A stretch of 64,000 nucleotides of DNA from assembly GCF_965638725.1 (NCBI RefSeq), contig NC_134953.1, positions 38,802,854 to 38,866,853 of the forward strand. The letters are read 5' to 3'. The notes below the pieces were generated by a model. It did not search any database, was not told where the DNA came from, and was given only the letters and a program-made list of their open reading frames with translations. The stretch comes from Aptenodytes patagonicus (lineage: Eukaryota; Chordata; Aves; Sphenisciformes; Spheniscidae). Shown here piece after piece: positions 35,829-50,416 of this stretch. The position numbers were made by a program, and so were the translations under genes. The first letter of the stretch is position 1. Each line of letters opens with the position of its first letter.

Positions 35829-38800
35829 CTCAGGCTCATCAGGGTAATGAAATGTGATATCCACTGGAGAAAGCAGGGGCAGGGACACGCTCCACTTTGC
35901 TGTAGCAGCGATGCCCTTTAGACAAAAGACTCCCTGGTGAAATGCAAAACAACTCTGGGATGGAGTGTATTCAAACAGGATCCAAGGACAGCAAACCCAT
36001 AACCACGTAAATAGATCCCTTCTGCTTATTCCTGTGCTGCACAGGGACGTGCCAACGTGTATTTGGGGAGGGGATGCTCAGAAAACATTGCCATTTTTCT
36101 TTTTTCCTGTTGCCCGCTCTCTAATAGCCCTATTGTTCAGGGTCCAGATAAAAAGGTCTCGCCCCAAAAAACCTTGCTGACTACATCTACAGGCCATGTA
36201 CATCAGCCGCAGGTTCTTTAAGATTGACTTACAGCAACTGCTGCACCATGCAGGGAGGCAAATTAACCTAGCAAACAACTCTTCCCATCCAGACTCCTCT
36301 TCTCTCCTGCAGATCAAGCCTAACCTGCCAGCACTCCTTTCCTGTGAAAACAGATAAATTCCAGCTGTTTTTAAACAGTCTTGTTCAAGACTTCTGGCTG
36401 TGAAGATGGTCTGGGTCATCTTAAGACCATGCAAGGAAATCCTCCTTGCTAATGCATGGGGTGACCCATCTAGCACCTGGCACTTGGCATGCCCTGACCA
36501 GGACTGCCAGTCCCATCTCTTCAGAAATGCTTTTTGGTGGTGCGCCTAGCCTTCATCCCATTGCACATCCTCCTAACAGCTCCCAGCTCGCTTGACCCTC
36601 TGCAGACTTGCAGATGAAGACTTGCCTGTTGACCTATTATGGTCTTTCTGCAAATTAACTTTATTTCAGGGCCCTCTGCCTTGTACGTACCTCCCCATCT
36701 TCTGTCTTTACAGACATCAGATTAATTTTTGCATAGGTGGGGCTCCCAGAGAGCCCTTTTCAGAGGAACTTCAAGGAGGTCCTAAGAAACGTTCTCCAAA
36801 ACAGTAACTATTCTTATCCTAACATTGTTTGGGCATTGTACATACATTATTAAGCATACATACAGAGCAGGAAAATACCCATTTCACCATCGATAACACT
36901 ACCTGAGAGCTCCTCTGTATGAGTCTGGTGTAGCTCTGAGTAAAAGGGAGACACCAGTCCTAGGAAGAGGAAAAAACAGAGATCACAGCTTTAACTTTAC
37001 TTTTCACACCTTCCCTCACAGAGGAAATGTTGCATTAAGATGTTGGGTGAAGCATAACACATCCCACACCCCACACTCCCCACCTCAGTGCAAAACGTGT
37101 AGCCCTCCATTACAGAATGCCAAATCGTTGTGCTCGGGCAGGTCAAAGTAAGGCTATTCATTTGTTAAATCATTTCTTTGGTGCTGTTTGGACTTGAATT
37201 AATTTTAATGAGTACATATCCAAAGATGCCAACACTTGTCTATCCAAGACCAGGCTGTTGTGACACTGGCTTTCTCTGACACATGGTTGGCCTCAAAACC
37301 ACCTCTTGGACCTCAATACCAACAACATACAGACATGTGTTTCTCCATACAGTTTGTTTCGGGTTTAAGGACTTTAAAAAGGCTGTTGGAAACATGTTGA
37401 CTTTGCAAACAAAGTTTCTACACGGAGCAATTTATCTGACACGTGGCATCTTAATTTGGATATGTGTTTTAAGAATGCTTCTTCAGGCAGCGAGCAGCTA
37501 AGCTTTGGGAAGTTACATAAAGCAGTACATTTACATTTGTAAGCGCTAACAAGAAATGAATGCCTCTTTCCCTTCCAGTTAGTATTTGTGTGTGTCACGG
37601 GTGCTGCTCCCTCTCCCCACCTTTTCCACTGTCTTCAGGATATGACCACAGAAATTGTCATATTGAATTACACTGATAACCCATCTAATTTAATGCCCTC
37701 TCTAAAATAATACCCCACACCAGCTGCTACAGAGGAACATTTAACACTCCTTATAATTGACAATGATGGAACAGCACCACCACGAGGGACATATTTCCTT
37801 TGCATTAGGGGACCCTCTCCTTTCCTCAAGCATTTTGTCATGTATATTTTTATCCTAGCTCACGTACCTGTGAATGTTATACTTTGAGAAAATCTGCTAT
37901 GGTTTTTTGGGGGGGACTCAACAGTATCTTCTGGCAAGCAGTTTTGCAGGTTAGCACATTAATTGGGTGTGCAGTGTATTGACTCCTGTATTGCCACTCA
38001 GTTGCAAATGGCCATCTCTTACATCTCCTAGAAAGAGCTACAAGAGGGTATGGGCTGACTTGCCTGTGTCATTCAGTGACTTGCACGCCTCAGTCACGTT
38101 CTTTCTTTTCTCCTGCGAACGGAAACAGTCCTAGCAACTAATACAAGCTCAGAAAGGACAGCTTTAAAAAAATATGACACTTGCTGTAGCAGGGAAGCCT
38201 TCCCTTGCCTCTAATCACTGTCAGAGCCTATCTTCCAAAACCTTCTGTTTGTGTTGGATTGTCCTTCCTGCCCACTGGAGGGCTCCAGGCAACGCGCCAG
38301 CTCCCACAGATACTTCCACGAATGGCTTCAAGACCTCTCTTCACCCTGTAGCAAGAAAAGGATGAGCTGAGCCAGATTCAGCCCAGCTGGAAGTTTTCCT
38401 CCTCCGGGAGAGACGTGCACCGGGCACGCATACAGCCCTGTGACTCAGATGAACAAAAGACATGGCTAATTGGATGTTGCAGCGCTCCCATGGCAAGGAG
38501 GGGACGGGTTGGGCTGGCTTGCAGAGTTCAGCTTTCTTCCTTGACAGGGAAATTTGCAGCGTAATTAAAATGAAATGTTGGTGTCTGTGTTGCACATTGA
38601 AATATTGATGGAGGGAGGCATAAAGCATTTTATGAATGCATGCTTCCATTTTGTGATTTACCGCCCCCAAACACTGTTTTCACAGAACCTACTCAGAAAA
38701 AAGGGGGAGAGATGAAAGAGCAATAGTGGTTTTATCGCTGCAGAAAAAGGGAACGGAATTGGACAGAGTTAAATACAATGCATTGAAAGATAGTCTTTGG

Positions 38801-41800
38801 CTCTGAACTTTAAATACAGCAGGAGCTCCCTCACACCTGGAAAGGGTCCATTGAAGTCCATGGAGTTTTTTTCCCTTTCCTTGTACCGTACTGTGTAATG
38901 CTGGGAAGGGGCTACACTGCTTTTAACTATGGTTAAAAAGAGGTCAAGCCCCTATTTATAAGGAGGCTTGGAGTAAAGTACTCACAGCTGTGTGAGAAGA
39001 CACACAGGTAGGACTCTCCATCACCTGCATTTACCTGCCACTGTCTTTATTACTCAGCCCCACCAGGTACAGTTTGGCCAAATGGAAGTTTGACTCCATC
39101 CTTATTTCAAAAAAGGGGGAGAGGAAATATTCAGAGAGTTCTTTAATTAATGACCTAATTATGGCACAGACTAAGATGAGGCCTTTGCTGTAGCTGTAGC
39201 AAGGGCAGCAGCTAACTCTGCCTGTAGTTTGCCACAGGAACGAGTGGCAAATTTGCCTCCAGGATGAGTGAAATCCCAATTCTTAGCCAAAGATGAGACC
39301 TCAGCATCCATCAAACCTTGGGCGAGGGGAATGCAGAACAGCAGGGTACCAACACAGCAACCAGCTCCAAAGAGGGCAAAGGAAATCTTGCCGAGATCCA
39401 GGAGGACAGTTTAAAATACATAGTTTCACTTCACTCAGAAAACTACTGTTTTCCTTTTTGCTCTGCCAAATCAATTAATGAACTGCAGTGAGCAGTCAGA
39501 AGTTGGAGAAAACCTTACTAGACCCGGTGTGGATCAGGTGGGCAGCCGACCCGTGACCCAGCCATCCACGCTGCCCACCGAGAACCCTCTCCTGCCATTC
39601 CCCAACCTCAGCTTCTCCTTTTATTCCCTCCTGTTCTTCTCCTCTGTTCCTTATAACCAGGTTAAAGCAGGAGAAAGGAGTTGCTGGGCCCATATTTGGG
39701 CTAGGAAAGGGCCATACCGAGGTGAGGCTGTGTCTGGATCCCAGAGTGAGCCCCCATTAGCACTGCACATCCCTTGTTTTGGCACTAGACTCACAAGCAA
39801 CTTTCTCTTTCCTTTCCATCGAACGCCACAAGCAGATGGGGCTCCAAATTTGCCAGCTGTTTTCCCAGAGGGTGGTAGAAACACCAGCCAGGGGATGCAC
39901 GTGGACATCCCATTTACAAGGTAGCTGTGGGGCTATCGAGGCAGCTCTGCAATAGCAGGGAAGGCTGGCAGGTCTCTGCTAAAGCACACGGAGCTGGGGA
40001 AAGCTCACGCCTTTTCCCCTTCAGTGTCCCTGGCCTCCTCCTTTCTTCACCAACCCTACAAAAACCTACAGAAAGGGAGAGACTTGTTCACTCCAAGCTG
40101 GCTAAGATGGTCACAATCACGTTACACAGACATATTGCAACATTTTACTCCAGACCAACCGAACTACAATGTTTTCAAATGCACAGCAAAATACTGCCCC
40201 CAAATTCCAAGCTGAGGACACACAAATTGAGCGTGGCTCTCCAAACTGACCCACGCACCTGGAAAGGAGGATTTGCATTGCACATACACAGAAGCACTTG
40301 AATCTTTAGGCTGGCACTCAACCTACCCAATTCCAGGCTCCTTGCTCCTGGTCCTAGCCACTGTCAGGTCCAACCAGGGCCATGGACAGACCCTCATGAA
40401 GCAGGTTCAACCCACCATCTGAATCATCCCTTGAGATTCATTCAAGCCGCCTCTCTTGACCACGGGGTGAGATTAGGTACCCAGATGCTTCACTTCAGGG
40501 TCTATGTTGGCTTGGGCTCAGCCCAGCTCTCGGTGCTACTCCACTTGCAGATGCAGGCATAATCTTGTTTCATTTCTTTTAATTACTACTTCTTTCAAAA
40601 ATGAAGTTTGTTTCATTAGACTTCAAATTTACATTTTCTACCTCCATTTCTTCCAAGTTTCATTTCCTTTGGTAAGCCCAAGAACTCGGCTTTCTGAGCC
40701 AACTTAAAAATATTAAATTTTGACTGTATCTTTGAATTCAAGCATTTACATGTACAGTTTAAGCCCTAGTACAAAGCAGGTGTTGTCCCATAAGTGTACT
40801 ATAAGCAGAGACAGAAGAGGCAGAAAACAGAAGCAAACCCAACAAGGCTGATTATTCAAAGCTAGCTGGTTGGAAGAGCACTTACTAGCTACGTATGCTG
40901 TGAAAAAAATACATTTCATTTTAAAGTTTGATTCTGTTTTAACATAGATGAGATTTATACAACAGGGCAACTTTTTTGCAAGATGAATTTTTATATTGCA
41001 TGTTCTCTTTACAAGTAATTCACTCACTACAATGCAACGAAACACTTTTTGAAGTCCCTCGATTTACTATTTACTCAGCAGAAAATATCAGCGAGAGGTC
41101 TGTAGAAAATTAAACATATGCACACATTGAGAAAAACAGTAAGTGATAGATACCGCTCAATGAAATTTTATGTGACCAGTAGCTGTTGGTGGATATGTGA
41201 TTTAAAGATTGCATTAAATATCTGAAGCTTTAACTAATCACTGTATAAATAACTTACAGTGGTGGCTTCGGGCAAATGACTAATAGAAGGGTTCTTAGCA
41301 GATACAGACACGTATCAATGGAGGCGGCTCCGAGTAAGTTCTACAGGAAGAGGAAAAAAGATAATCCCAGAAACACTATTGGAAAAACAGAGAGCAAAAT
41401 ACGAAAGCTCAAGCAGTGCCTATGCACAGCGGCCTGGGAGGAGCAAGCTGTAACAATAACGTTGAGTTGTTCATCTCTGGCACCCTAGGTGCAGGAGGGA
41501 GCGAGGCCCAAATGGGTCTGCGAGATGCAGCGCAATTATCCACTGCACGATCCCTCCCTGGGCCACCCATGGGACATGGTATCGATGCCGCAAAAGGTCA
41601 AAGGAGCACACAGAAATTTCCTTGTGCTCAAAATGCACCTTTTTGGTGCTCTGCCTCATGAGATTTTCAGAAGTCTCTGGGAGCTCTCACTTTTAGCCTG
41701 ATGAAACACCCTGAGCCCAAGAAACACCCTTGCAACTCACCCCATAAGCACTGCAGCTAAGCACAAGCCATCTCCTCTCGGTTTGATGAGCCTCATGCAA

Positions 41801-42630
41801 AGCCCGCTCTGCATTTCTGCGGTTCTTACTGGAAACAGAGGAGTAGGCACTCCCTGCCCCACAGACCACCACTGTTCAGGATGGCCAAATGGGTCTTTGG
41901 GCAGCACAGAATACACCTCCACATGGTGTATGCCTGATGGGAGTAGCAAAGCTGCTCAGCCAGCTCAATTCTTCAAAGCTTGGCCTTTATTCTCTTTTTT
42001 CTCCCCAACCAACAGGAAAGGACGTGATTTAGGAGAAAGAGAAGAAGTCAATAGGGGCCAAACCCACCACTCCCACGACATTCATGGATTGGAGGACCAC
42101 ATCGTATAATCCAAGAACAGGGGACAAACTTCCAGCATCTCAGGAGGCCTCTCTGAGTCCTTTTAGTTCTTTAATCTAAATCACGTTAATCTGACAAAAG
42201 GAGGAATTGCTTCAGGGCAGATTCAACTGGCAGGAAGGAAATTACATGACTTCCCAACATGACTGAATATTTGCCATGTTACACCAGCATTCAGGAAACA
42301 ACTTCGCAGATGAGCGAGGACAGCGACGCCCTCTCATTCTGGAGAGCAAGGTTGAGCACGCAGTGGTGGCTTCTCATCGCTTCCAGGAAAACATCAGATG
42401 TTCGGTGAGGTCAGGAAACACTTCCAAGAAGTGTAACTCCTCCTTCCTGGTTTTGAGGTTGTGCATACAATTTTGGCCAATTTAGGGTTGCCTGTGCGCA
42501 GATGCAGCTACACCGCTGGCAAAGTTAAGTTTTAGTACGGAGGAAGGTAATTCAGACATCTATAAGTATTGATCTTCACTTTCTTTCCTTTGTGACCTGA
42601 GAGACATTCTCAGATTGCTTACAAAATGAG

Positions 42631-42705
42631 GATAATCATATGTTGTTTATCTACCTTTAGAGGATCCTGTCCACTTTTTTCCTAAGGATAATCACTTGGG
42701 ATAAG
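42631..42705. promoter_or_regulatory. Second cluster of GATA motifs
   Basis: Four GATA cores occur in 75 bases: GATAA at 42631-42635, TTATC at 42647-42651, GATAA at 42687-42691 and GATAAG at 42700-42705. Two are in the context GGATAATCA, which also contains a TAATC homeodomain core. Enhancer function is only a possibility. Confidence 0.3.
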
Positions 42706-45700
42706 AAGGAGAGGAGCTGAAGTTACTGCCCATCTTCTCCTTTAACCAACATACAACAAGGGGCGGGGAGAGAAAAGAAAGAAAAATATCAGCAAGGTCA
42801 GTTTTCACTGAGATGAGGAAGGGACTAGACAGGAAACTGCCCTTTTACTGTCACTTTTGGCTCCTGTTCCTGATGTTGAAATCCAAGAGCTAATGAAGAT
42901 AGATGGGTTCATCCATGCTGTTGGGGTCTGGATACTAATGAAAATTATTTAACGGTCAAAAGCTGTCACAGAGTGCATTGATTAATTAGCAGAGCTAGGA
43001 GGAGAGTGACTCTACTGGCACGTCAGCTACTAATAATAGAGCCCCGATCGGTCAGGGAGCATATCCAAAAGGACGATGAGGCAACTGTAGGCTTGCAGCT
43101 CACCTTCACTGCAAGCAACAAAGGCAGAAACTCTTCCAGGGGGCTTGTTTGCATCTCCCACCTCCTGCTAGGAAGGGATGTGTCCAGGATGAGTTGCTAC
43201 AGGGCCAGGCATCCTCAGGGAGGAACAGTGCCCTGGGGATGGAGGTGGCCCCTTTCCGTCAACCCAAGAGCGTGGCTGCAGATCAGCGATGAGGAAGGTC
43301 AGCAGATGGGCACTCTGTTTCTCAAAGGATCTGCTGTTTTAAGCACTGCTTTTCCCTTTTTGCAAGGGGACCTGCAACCCTTTCAGACCTGCCCAGGAGA
43401 CCTCAGCACAGCCTCCCTATACAACAGTTTTCTGCGTTCTACCTTTTGAGGATACAAACTTTCGCTGAGAATTGGGTCTTTTAACACCTCTGAGGTCTTG
43501 ATTTCTCCTTGCCTCAGTTTCCTACCTGTACAAATAAAACCTCCCCCATCCATTTCAAGCACAACCTACTCAGAGCACAACTCTGTCCCTGTGTGTCTGC
43601 AGGGCCTGGGGAAAAAAAACCAACAAGCAGCTTGTTCTGGGGCTTTTCTACACTACTGGAAAACAAACAAAAAAAAAGAATTAACAAAAGTGACTCCTGG
43701 GAGAGGAGCGCTGCACTTCAGATAAGCTTCCCAGGTGTCTGGAGGAGTGCAGGGAATTATGATGAAATAGCTATATCATATATACACACATTTGTTAGAG
43801 CACATACTGACACAGCTGGGAGACACTGACAGTTCTGCAGAGTAAGACTAATTTCCAAGCACTGAAAATCATCTTGGTGGAAGGCTTAGGAGTAAAAATT
43901 ATCCAGCCAATCTGACAGAGTGGTCATAATTTCACTGTCTAACATCTCAGTAATGCCTGAGCCACAAATTATCGTTCTGCATCAGGAGAAAGCAGAGGTC
44001 TTAATGCTGTTTGTTGACATGGCAGACTTGATCACTGGCTACAGTGATTTGGAAAATAAGACAGGTGGGTTTTGCACCATGCTTACTGCCAATGAAGATA
44101 CAGGCACAGGGCAAAGAGGGGGAAGATCCTGGCCTGCTCTCCAGTTCATTAAAAGTTTTCTCCAAACTCTTAAAATACCCTTTCTGGGGTTCTGTAAGGA
44201 AAAAAGAGAAAGCAATTCCATGCTCTAAAGCAGAGCTAACCCTTCCAGCAGTGTAAATGAAAGCAAGTTAAATAAAAAACAGTATACTATTTCTTCCTCT
44301 TAAACTAAACGTGGAGCAGATCTCAGGTTGCCTCTCAAATTTCATTAAAAGATGGTACCACAAAGACAGTAAAAAGACTTCTACCCAACTCATCCTTGCT
44401 GGTTGGTTACTTTTGTCAATGAACCGCATGCAAAATGTGACCCAGAACCATAGCGACTACAGTCTGATTTTTCTGGTTCATAGCCCATAACGCAAGTATT
44501 TTACAGCATTACTTAATGAAAGCTATGCGCCACTAAGCAAAATGGGAGCATTAAGCTGAAGTCCACACCCAAGCTCCAGAAGGAACAATTCAGATTCCAA
44601 ATTTTACTGTGTAGACGGGGTGGGTAAGACGTACCCAATTTCTCCCCAGATGGGCTCTCACTCCTTCCCCCCACAACAGCCACGCCTGTGCACTGGAGAA
44701 CTGCAGTGGCACCAGGAAGGTACCCAAAAATGCAGGTGCTTTTAAAAATCACAGTCCTCCCTCCCTCCTTATGCTGAATTTGATAGCAAAAGCAAGACTG
44801 AATTCCCAAGCGTCTATTGGGGTGAGGTACATTCAAATACTTCATGGAGTATCCCTGCTGATTTAAGACACCTGTCAGTCATATAAGCCACTAGTTACCT
44901 GCTTAAGAAGGCAGATCAGCTGCAGTCACCAGGCTTGAGTGAATCAGCTTCACCTGCTCAATTGTGCATCAGAAGAGACAGCTGAGTTGTCACAGAGCAC
45001 GTGGCCATGCGGGCCTCAACAGCGGGCTCAAGTCTGCAGCACCACCACAGGATCTGTATTTATTTACATGCTGGGCATTCATTGTAAACTGCTGATCGAT
45101 AGCTGGTTCCTGGAGAGAAACCCTGTCTTTGCTGAGCAACGTTGCTGCTAGTGCACAGAGGTTGCTTTTTGATCCTGCTGACTTAAGTCCTTGCTGCCAC
45201 AGTAGACTATCACATCTCCCAGTTGCACTGGAACTGTGGGTCCTTTTTATTAACACAACTTGCTTGATCTAGGAATAGGAGTTTGGGTAGAAAAATTCCT
45301 GTTTTGTTCTCTCTCTTCTGCCCTTGGCCACTGGGTCTGTTCCTGTCCCAGCTCCACTTCAACCAGCTGTTCCTTATTTAATCTGCAGGCAGTTTGTCCA
45401 AAGCCATAGCCACCACACTGGCTGAAAAGGGAAAGCACCAGTAGGATGAGCTCTCCTGGGCCTGATGATACGTCAGAGGCAGATTCCCCAATATACTCTC
45501 GCATTGGAAACCCTCCCCATCCCATGAACAAACATTCTCCCCATTGTGGGGCACACTCCTGCTCCTCACCTTCCCTTTGTGTGACCAGCATGAGAACCAA
45601 GCTCTCACAAGGACCCTCTGGAGGGTTCATGGTTCAGAGCAGTCCTACAAGACATCCTCCTTCCAGAAAAACAGTCAGGTCTCTTTCCCAGCGCTACAAT

Positions 45701-48700
45701 ACTGTCACCAACATCTTGACTCTTTATGGTGCCTCAAAGCAGACAGCAGCAGCACCCAGTGAAAGCTATCTTGCCACAGGACATTAGCTCTGAGATAACA
45801 ACACAGAGCAGCTGGTGCCACCAAGCAATGTCCCCCAGGAGCTCATGGCACCAGTGATTTTCCACTTCAGGTCAGAAACTACCACATCCCTTTCTCCTTC
45901 CTTCCCACCAGCTTCCACACTTCACTTTTGCAAGGTCATAAACCCAGCCTACACCAAGTAGCAACTTCCAAGACCAGTTCAGGGTACTGCTCAGACAGCC
46001 TTCAACAGCACCTCAGAAGGATGTAAGCAGAGGTCAAAAAGCTGAGGCAAACCATTACACATAACAGGTTCCTCGTTTTGAGCTCAAAACCCCTCCAAGA
46101 TAGAGCTGTCACAGGAGGGAGCGGAGGCAGCTGAAATTAAACAGAGCTCCATTTTGCTGTAGCACATCAGCAAACTTCCAGCTCAGGCTGTGAATCGATG
46201 ACAGTTTGTAGTATTTCATCTCTCCCCTCCTTGCCATGCCTGCCACAAGAACTCTTTATCCTCAGACTTTGAAGCGAGCTGCTACATTATTTAATTTGCT
46301 ACCCCCAACAGGTGAGGCACAGTTGCATTTTGGTTTCTTAAGATTGCTGCGTACACAATTTTCCCATTAATTTTTATGCTGGTTCGAACAAACAGTGAAG
46401 ACAGCATGGTCCAGTGGTCATTCCCACTAATAGCAAGAACAAGCAAAGCAGATGAATTCAGTTTGTAAGAAGCAGTACAAACTCATTAGGCTGGGGAGAA
46501 ACAGAGGTGGTAATATAAATAAGAGAGTAACCTCATCAAAAGAGTATGTTTAATCCTAACAAGGAAAAAAAAAACAAACAAAACAGCACTGCACCTGACA
46601 TGAATTTCACACATGAGTTTCTGCTATCAGATTCTGCACAAAAAAAATGCAAAACTTGCCAATGTATCTCCAGCAGCTCCCCCTACAACACGCTCCATGC
46701 CTGGATATTACCCCTGTGCTTCCAGCAATGTGATGCACTTCACCCAGCTCACCTACCGCCCCTTCTGGGAAGGCTGGAGATGAAGCTGAGCACCCACTGA
46801 GTGCCCGAACAGACTCCCACAGACAATCTGCGAGGGACAAGCACACCAAGCAGCCAGCAGGGGACCATTTATCACACACACACAATAAAAAAAAAAGTCG
46901 CTCCCTCTGCTCTCTCAGCCCTGATCTGAGAAAAAAAAAAATACTATGAAACATCTCCCAAGGGCAGATCCGGGAAATAAAATTCACAACTCTACTGTAG
47001 AGCAAAGCTCCTGGAGTTGGCCACTGTACCCTCTACCAGCCTCACCATGTGCCACGGCCCATAAGCTACCTGTCTCTGTCTCCAAGGAAATCACTGCCTT
47101 AGCACATTTTTTTCTCCACTCACCTATCATCATCTCCTGTACATTACAGACGCTCTTTCCTTCTAAAGCAACCACACATCTTAAATAACTCACTAATCTC
47201 TGAGCTACTGTTTTCAACTCATTTGGCTTTGAAGCCTGCCATTTCTACTTCCAATCAAAGACAAGCTTTTGGGCATACAAGCTCTTCTACCTTCTCTAAT
47301 CCTACCTTCTAATCCTGCCCAATAAAAGGTCTGTACAGACAGACCTTGCCTTTACATCCACACCCAGGGCCCCACTCCCGTCCCTACCTCAGGGCAGCTT
47401 ACTGCAAGACCTGCAATTGGGAAGCTGGAAATAAAACCCAAGGACTTCCAGGACTTGAAAACAGCAATGGTAACCAAAGACCTCTAGCAATCTGGCTGGA
47501 GAGACATCCTCAATGCTTACGTATCTACAGGCGAGCATGCCCCAGGAGTGGCACCGATGCTTTGGTGCACACCAAAGGATGTGGAGGTGCTTCTCATGAG
47601 AAACGATTTGGTCATGAAGGTCCAGCTGAAAAGCCGCTTTGCTGAGCACAGCCGCTCTTTAGCAGAGCTGATAGCGTCAGCAATCATTCCTGGGTTTCGG
47701 GATCAGATGGGTTTCTGAGCGCCCCAACCTTATGCCCTTCTGCCATGGGCTGCAGTTTCAGGGAGCTCTCCCATTTCTCAGCATTTTCCTGACCCCTAGT
47801 GACAAGACGTGGCTGTACAGCAGCCACTAAACATGCAGCGCCCAACTCTCTCCGCATAAACAAGGAGCAAAACTCACTCTTTCAGATGGGAGAAAGGTTT
47901 CCAGAACCGTCAACCCCATTCACCCTCCACAACCCCTGCAAATTTGCCGGAAAATCCAACCTGTTTAGCAAAGAAACTTAAATTTGGACTGCAAGTCAGG
48001 AAACAAGCTGAATACAAGAAGTTTCCCTTGCACTGGGCTCCAGCTGTGCCCAGGGAAGCCAAGTTACACGATTAATCCATCAGCAGACTGGACAAAGCAA
48101 GGGGTGGGGAGAAGGCAGTTTTGATGTATTACCTTCCCCCAGGGCAAATGCATCCTGTTGCAGGGAATGGATTGGCCTTGGCAGGGCAGCAAACTGCATG
48201 ATCTCACCACCGTCCACCACGGACCATAGAGCAAACTCCTGGGGAGCTCGAGGACAAGACTCGTGACACAGGAGTACATTAGCTGCCAGGGCCCATGGCC
48301 CTTGTTGTTGTCATGCCACTTGGTTTCAAGGACAAACACAGAGTCAAAGCAGGATTATTCTCACTCAACTCTTGAGTTTTCAAATCTATATTCATGCCAG
48401 GCTTCTCCGTGCATCGGCTAGCAATGGGTTGTCTCTTCCAGCACCAGTTTGGCACAGGAGAAGGCATCCGTGGCAACGTGTGCTCAGGTACTTTGGACAC
48501 AGGTTTGCATCATCCGCCTCCTCTGGGAAACATCCCTTCAATGCAATATGTCTTCACTCTCAGACGCTATGATATTCCACCGTCTTGCACACAGTTGTCT
48601 CCCACTTTGGTATTTGTGTTTTCTACACATTAGAAATGGTTATGCCACTTTTATTGCCATTTTTTTCAATCTAGCCTTCTCCAGGGGTACCTGCACACTG

Positions 48701-50400
48701 CCTGACATCAAGGCCCTTTACCTAAAGCATCGTGTGAGCAGACCAGAGAAGCACCCATTTGTACCAGCCTCCGATTTATTTTGTTCATTGTGCTGAGGCC
48801 AATTCCCAGCCCTCACTGACTTTGATAAAGCGACGCTACAAGAGGAAGTCTCACACAGGAATAATTAACGATTCATCTCTATTTATTGGGCGCTTTTGTC
48901 AACTTAAACTTGTCACAACTGCCATAAATCCCCTCCAGTGCTAAACAAACTCTTTAATTAAATCTATTGTGCCACAAAAGCAATGCTTCAGATACCAGCA
49001 GAGTAGTCAATGATAAAAGAGGTTGGCTCACCCTGGCTTTAAAACACCCTTTGGGGGCTGAGGTTCACCGGGGGATTGTGACCCTGTCCCAGGCTACTCA
49101 CTCAAAAGCCATTAACATGGATGCAAACTCTGAAAATGTATTCCCAGTGAATTCCTGAGGCACTGCAGCTGGTTAATTGTTTCCCTGCTGACTAAGTAGT
49201 TGTTCCCCCCTGCCCACAACATATGAGTTTCAGTCTCATCACAGGAGCAACCTCAAAGCCATAAATACATGGACAATTCAGTACCCACCAGGCAAAAATC
49301 TGTTCCCCCATCTCGTGGGTTGCTAACAGTCGTACTGCCCTGGGCCTCCCCATTCAGGGAAAAGAGGTGAAGCATAGCAAGCCCTTCTCCCTCCCGAAGG
49401 GTGGGAAGAAGGAACAGCAGGTGGTGCCAGACCTGAAGAAGAGCCAAGCGCATCAGTTAAAGGTGAAGCAAACTAACAGCACACCCAGGATTTTCTAAAG
49501 GCCTTCTCTAAGGAGCAGGAACATCCTGACACAGGGTCTAGTTCACACTCTGTCTCTAGCTGCAGCTAGAAGCAGACCTGGGAAATGCAAGAACAGAGCA
49601 AGCACAAAGGAAGATTCTCCCTTTTTCTGCCTTTACGTACTTTCAGCCCAGGAGATCTTCACATGCTGTGTGTTTTCTATTTAGTAACCTCCACTGGGTC
49701 CATCCCAGATGTGACAGACAAACCTCTCCCATGCAGTGCTGGAGGACACGTACCCTTCTTCCAAAGTACAATATAAAACAAACACCCAGTCCTGTAACTG
49801 CACCTTGCTTGAGATAAAGATTCCTTCTGCTAGTGTCATCAGCAAAATTCCCACTGCTGAGTCAGCAGGTCTGCTAACAGCCCATCCAATACAAACTTGC
49901 ATTGCAGCAAACAAGATGGCAGAAGCCACCGCTTTCTTTGCTGGTTAATCCCATTTGTCTCATGAGAGGGCCTAAGATGCAAAGTCAGAGTGAATTTACC
50001 GTGACTTGAACCATGCTAATACTAACCCCATGGGTCAGCGATTCCCAAGGGACACCGGGAAAAAACACACCTGCAGGAAGATGAGCACATTTTTAATACT
50101 GTGAAGTGAGGAGCCAGCACAGACTGTAGGGAAATAAAAAAATAGAAAAGGGAAAAAAAAAATATCAAACCATGTGGGGAAAAAAAACCCCACCAAAAAA
50201 AGCCACTTGTTGCTGTGTTGGAGAGTCCTAAGCTCCTGCAGGGATCTTCCTTCTCCTGGGGAGGGAAGGGGAGCTCTCCACATCTCTTACATGATTGCAA
50301 GCAGTCACACATTGCAGCCAACACTCTCAGAGGAGGAAACTAGTATCCCTCTTCCCTCAAAGGGACCATGAAAATGTTTCAGGGAATGCGAAATGAGAAA

Positions 50401-50416
50401 GGGGGGGGGGGGGGGG
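50401..50416 (+). repeat. G16 homopolymer
   Basis: An uninterrupted run of 16 G follows AAATGAGAAA. It is a likely site of assembly or length error and can form a G-quadruplex. Confidence 0.9.

Noticed and set aside
43006-43449. 147-codon plus-strand frame as a gene
   Set aside because: No domain, no convincing splice signals and no similarity to any family I know.
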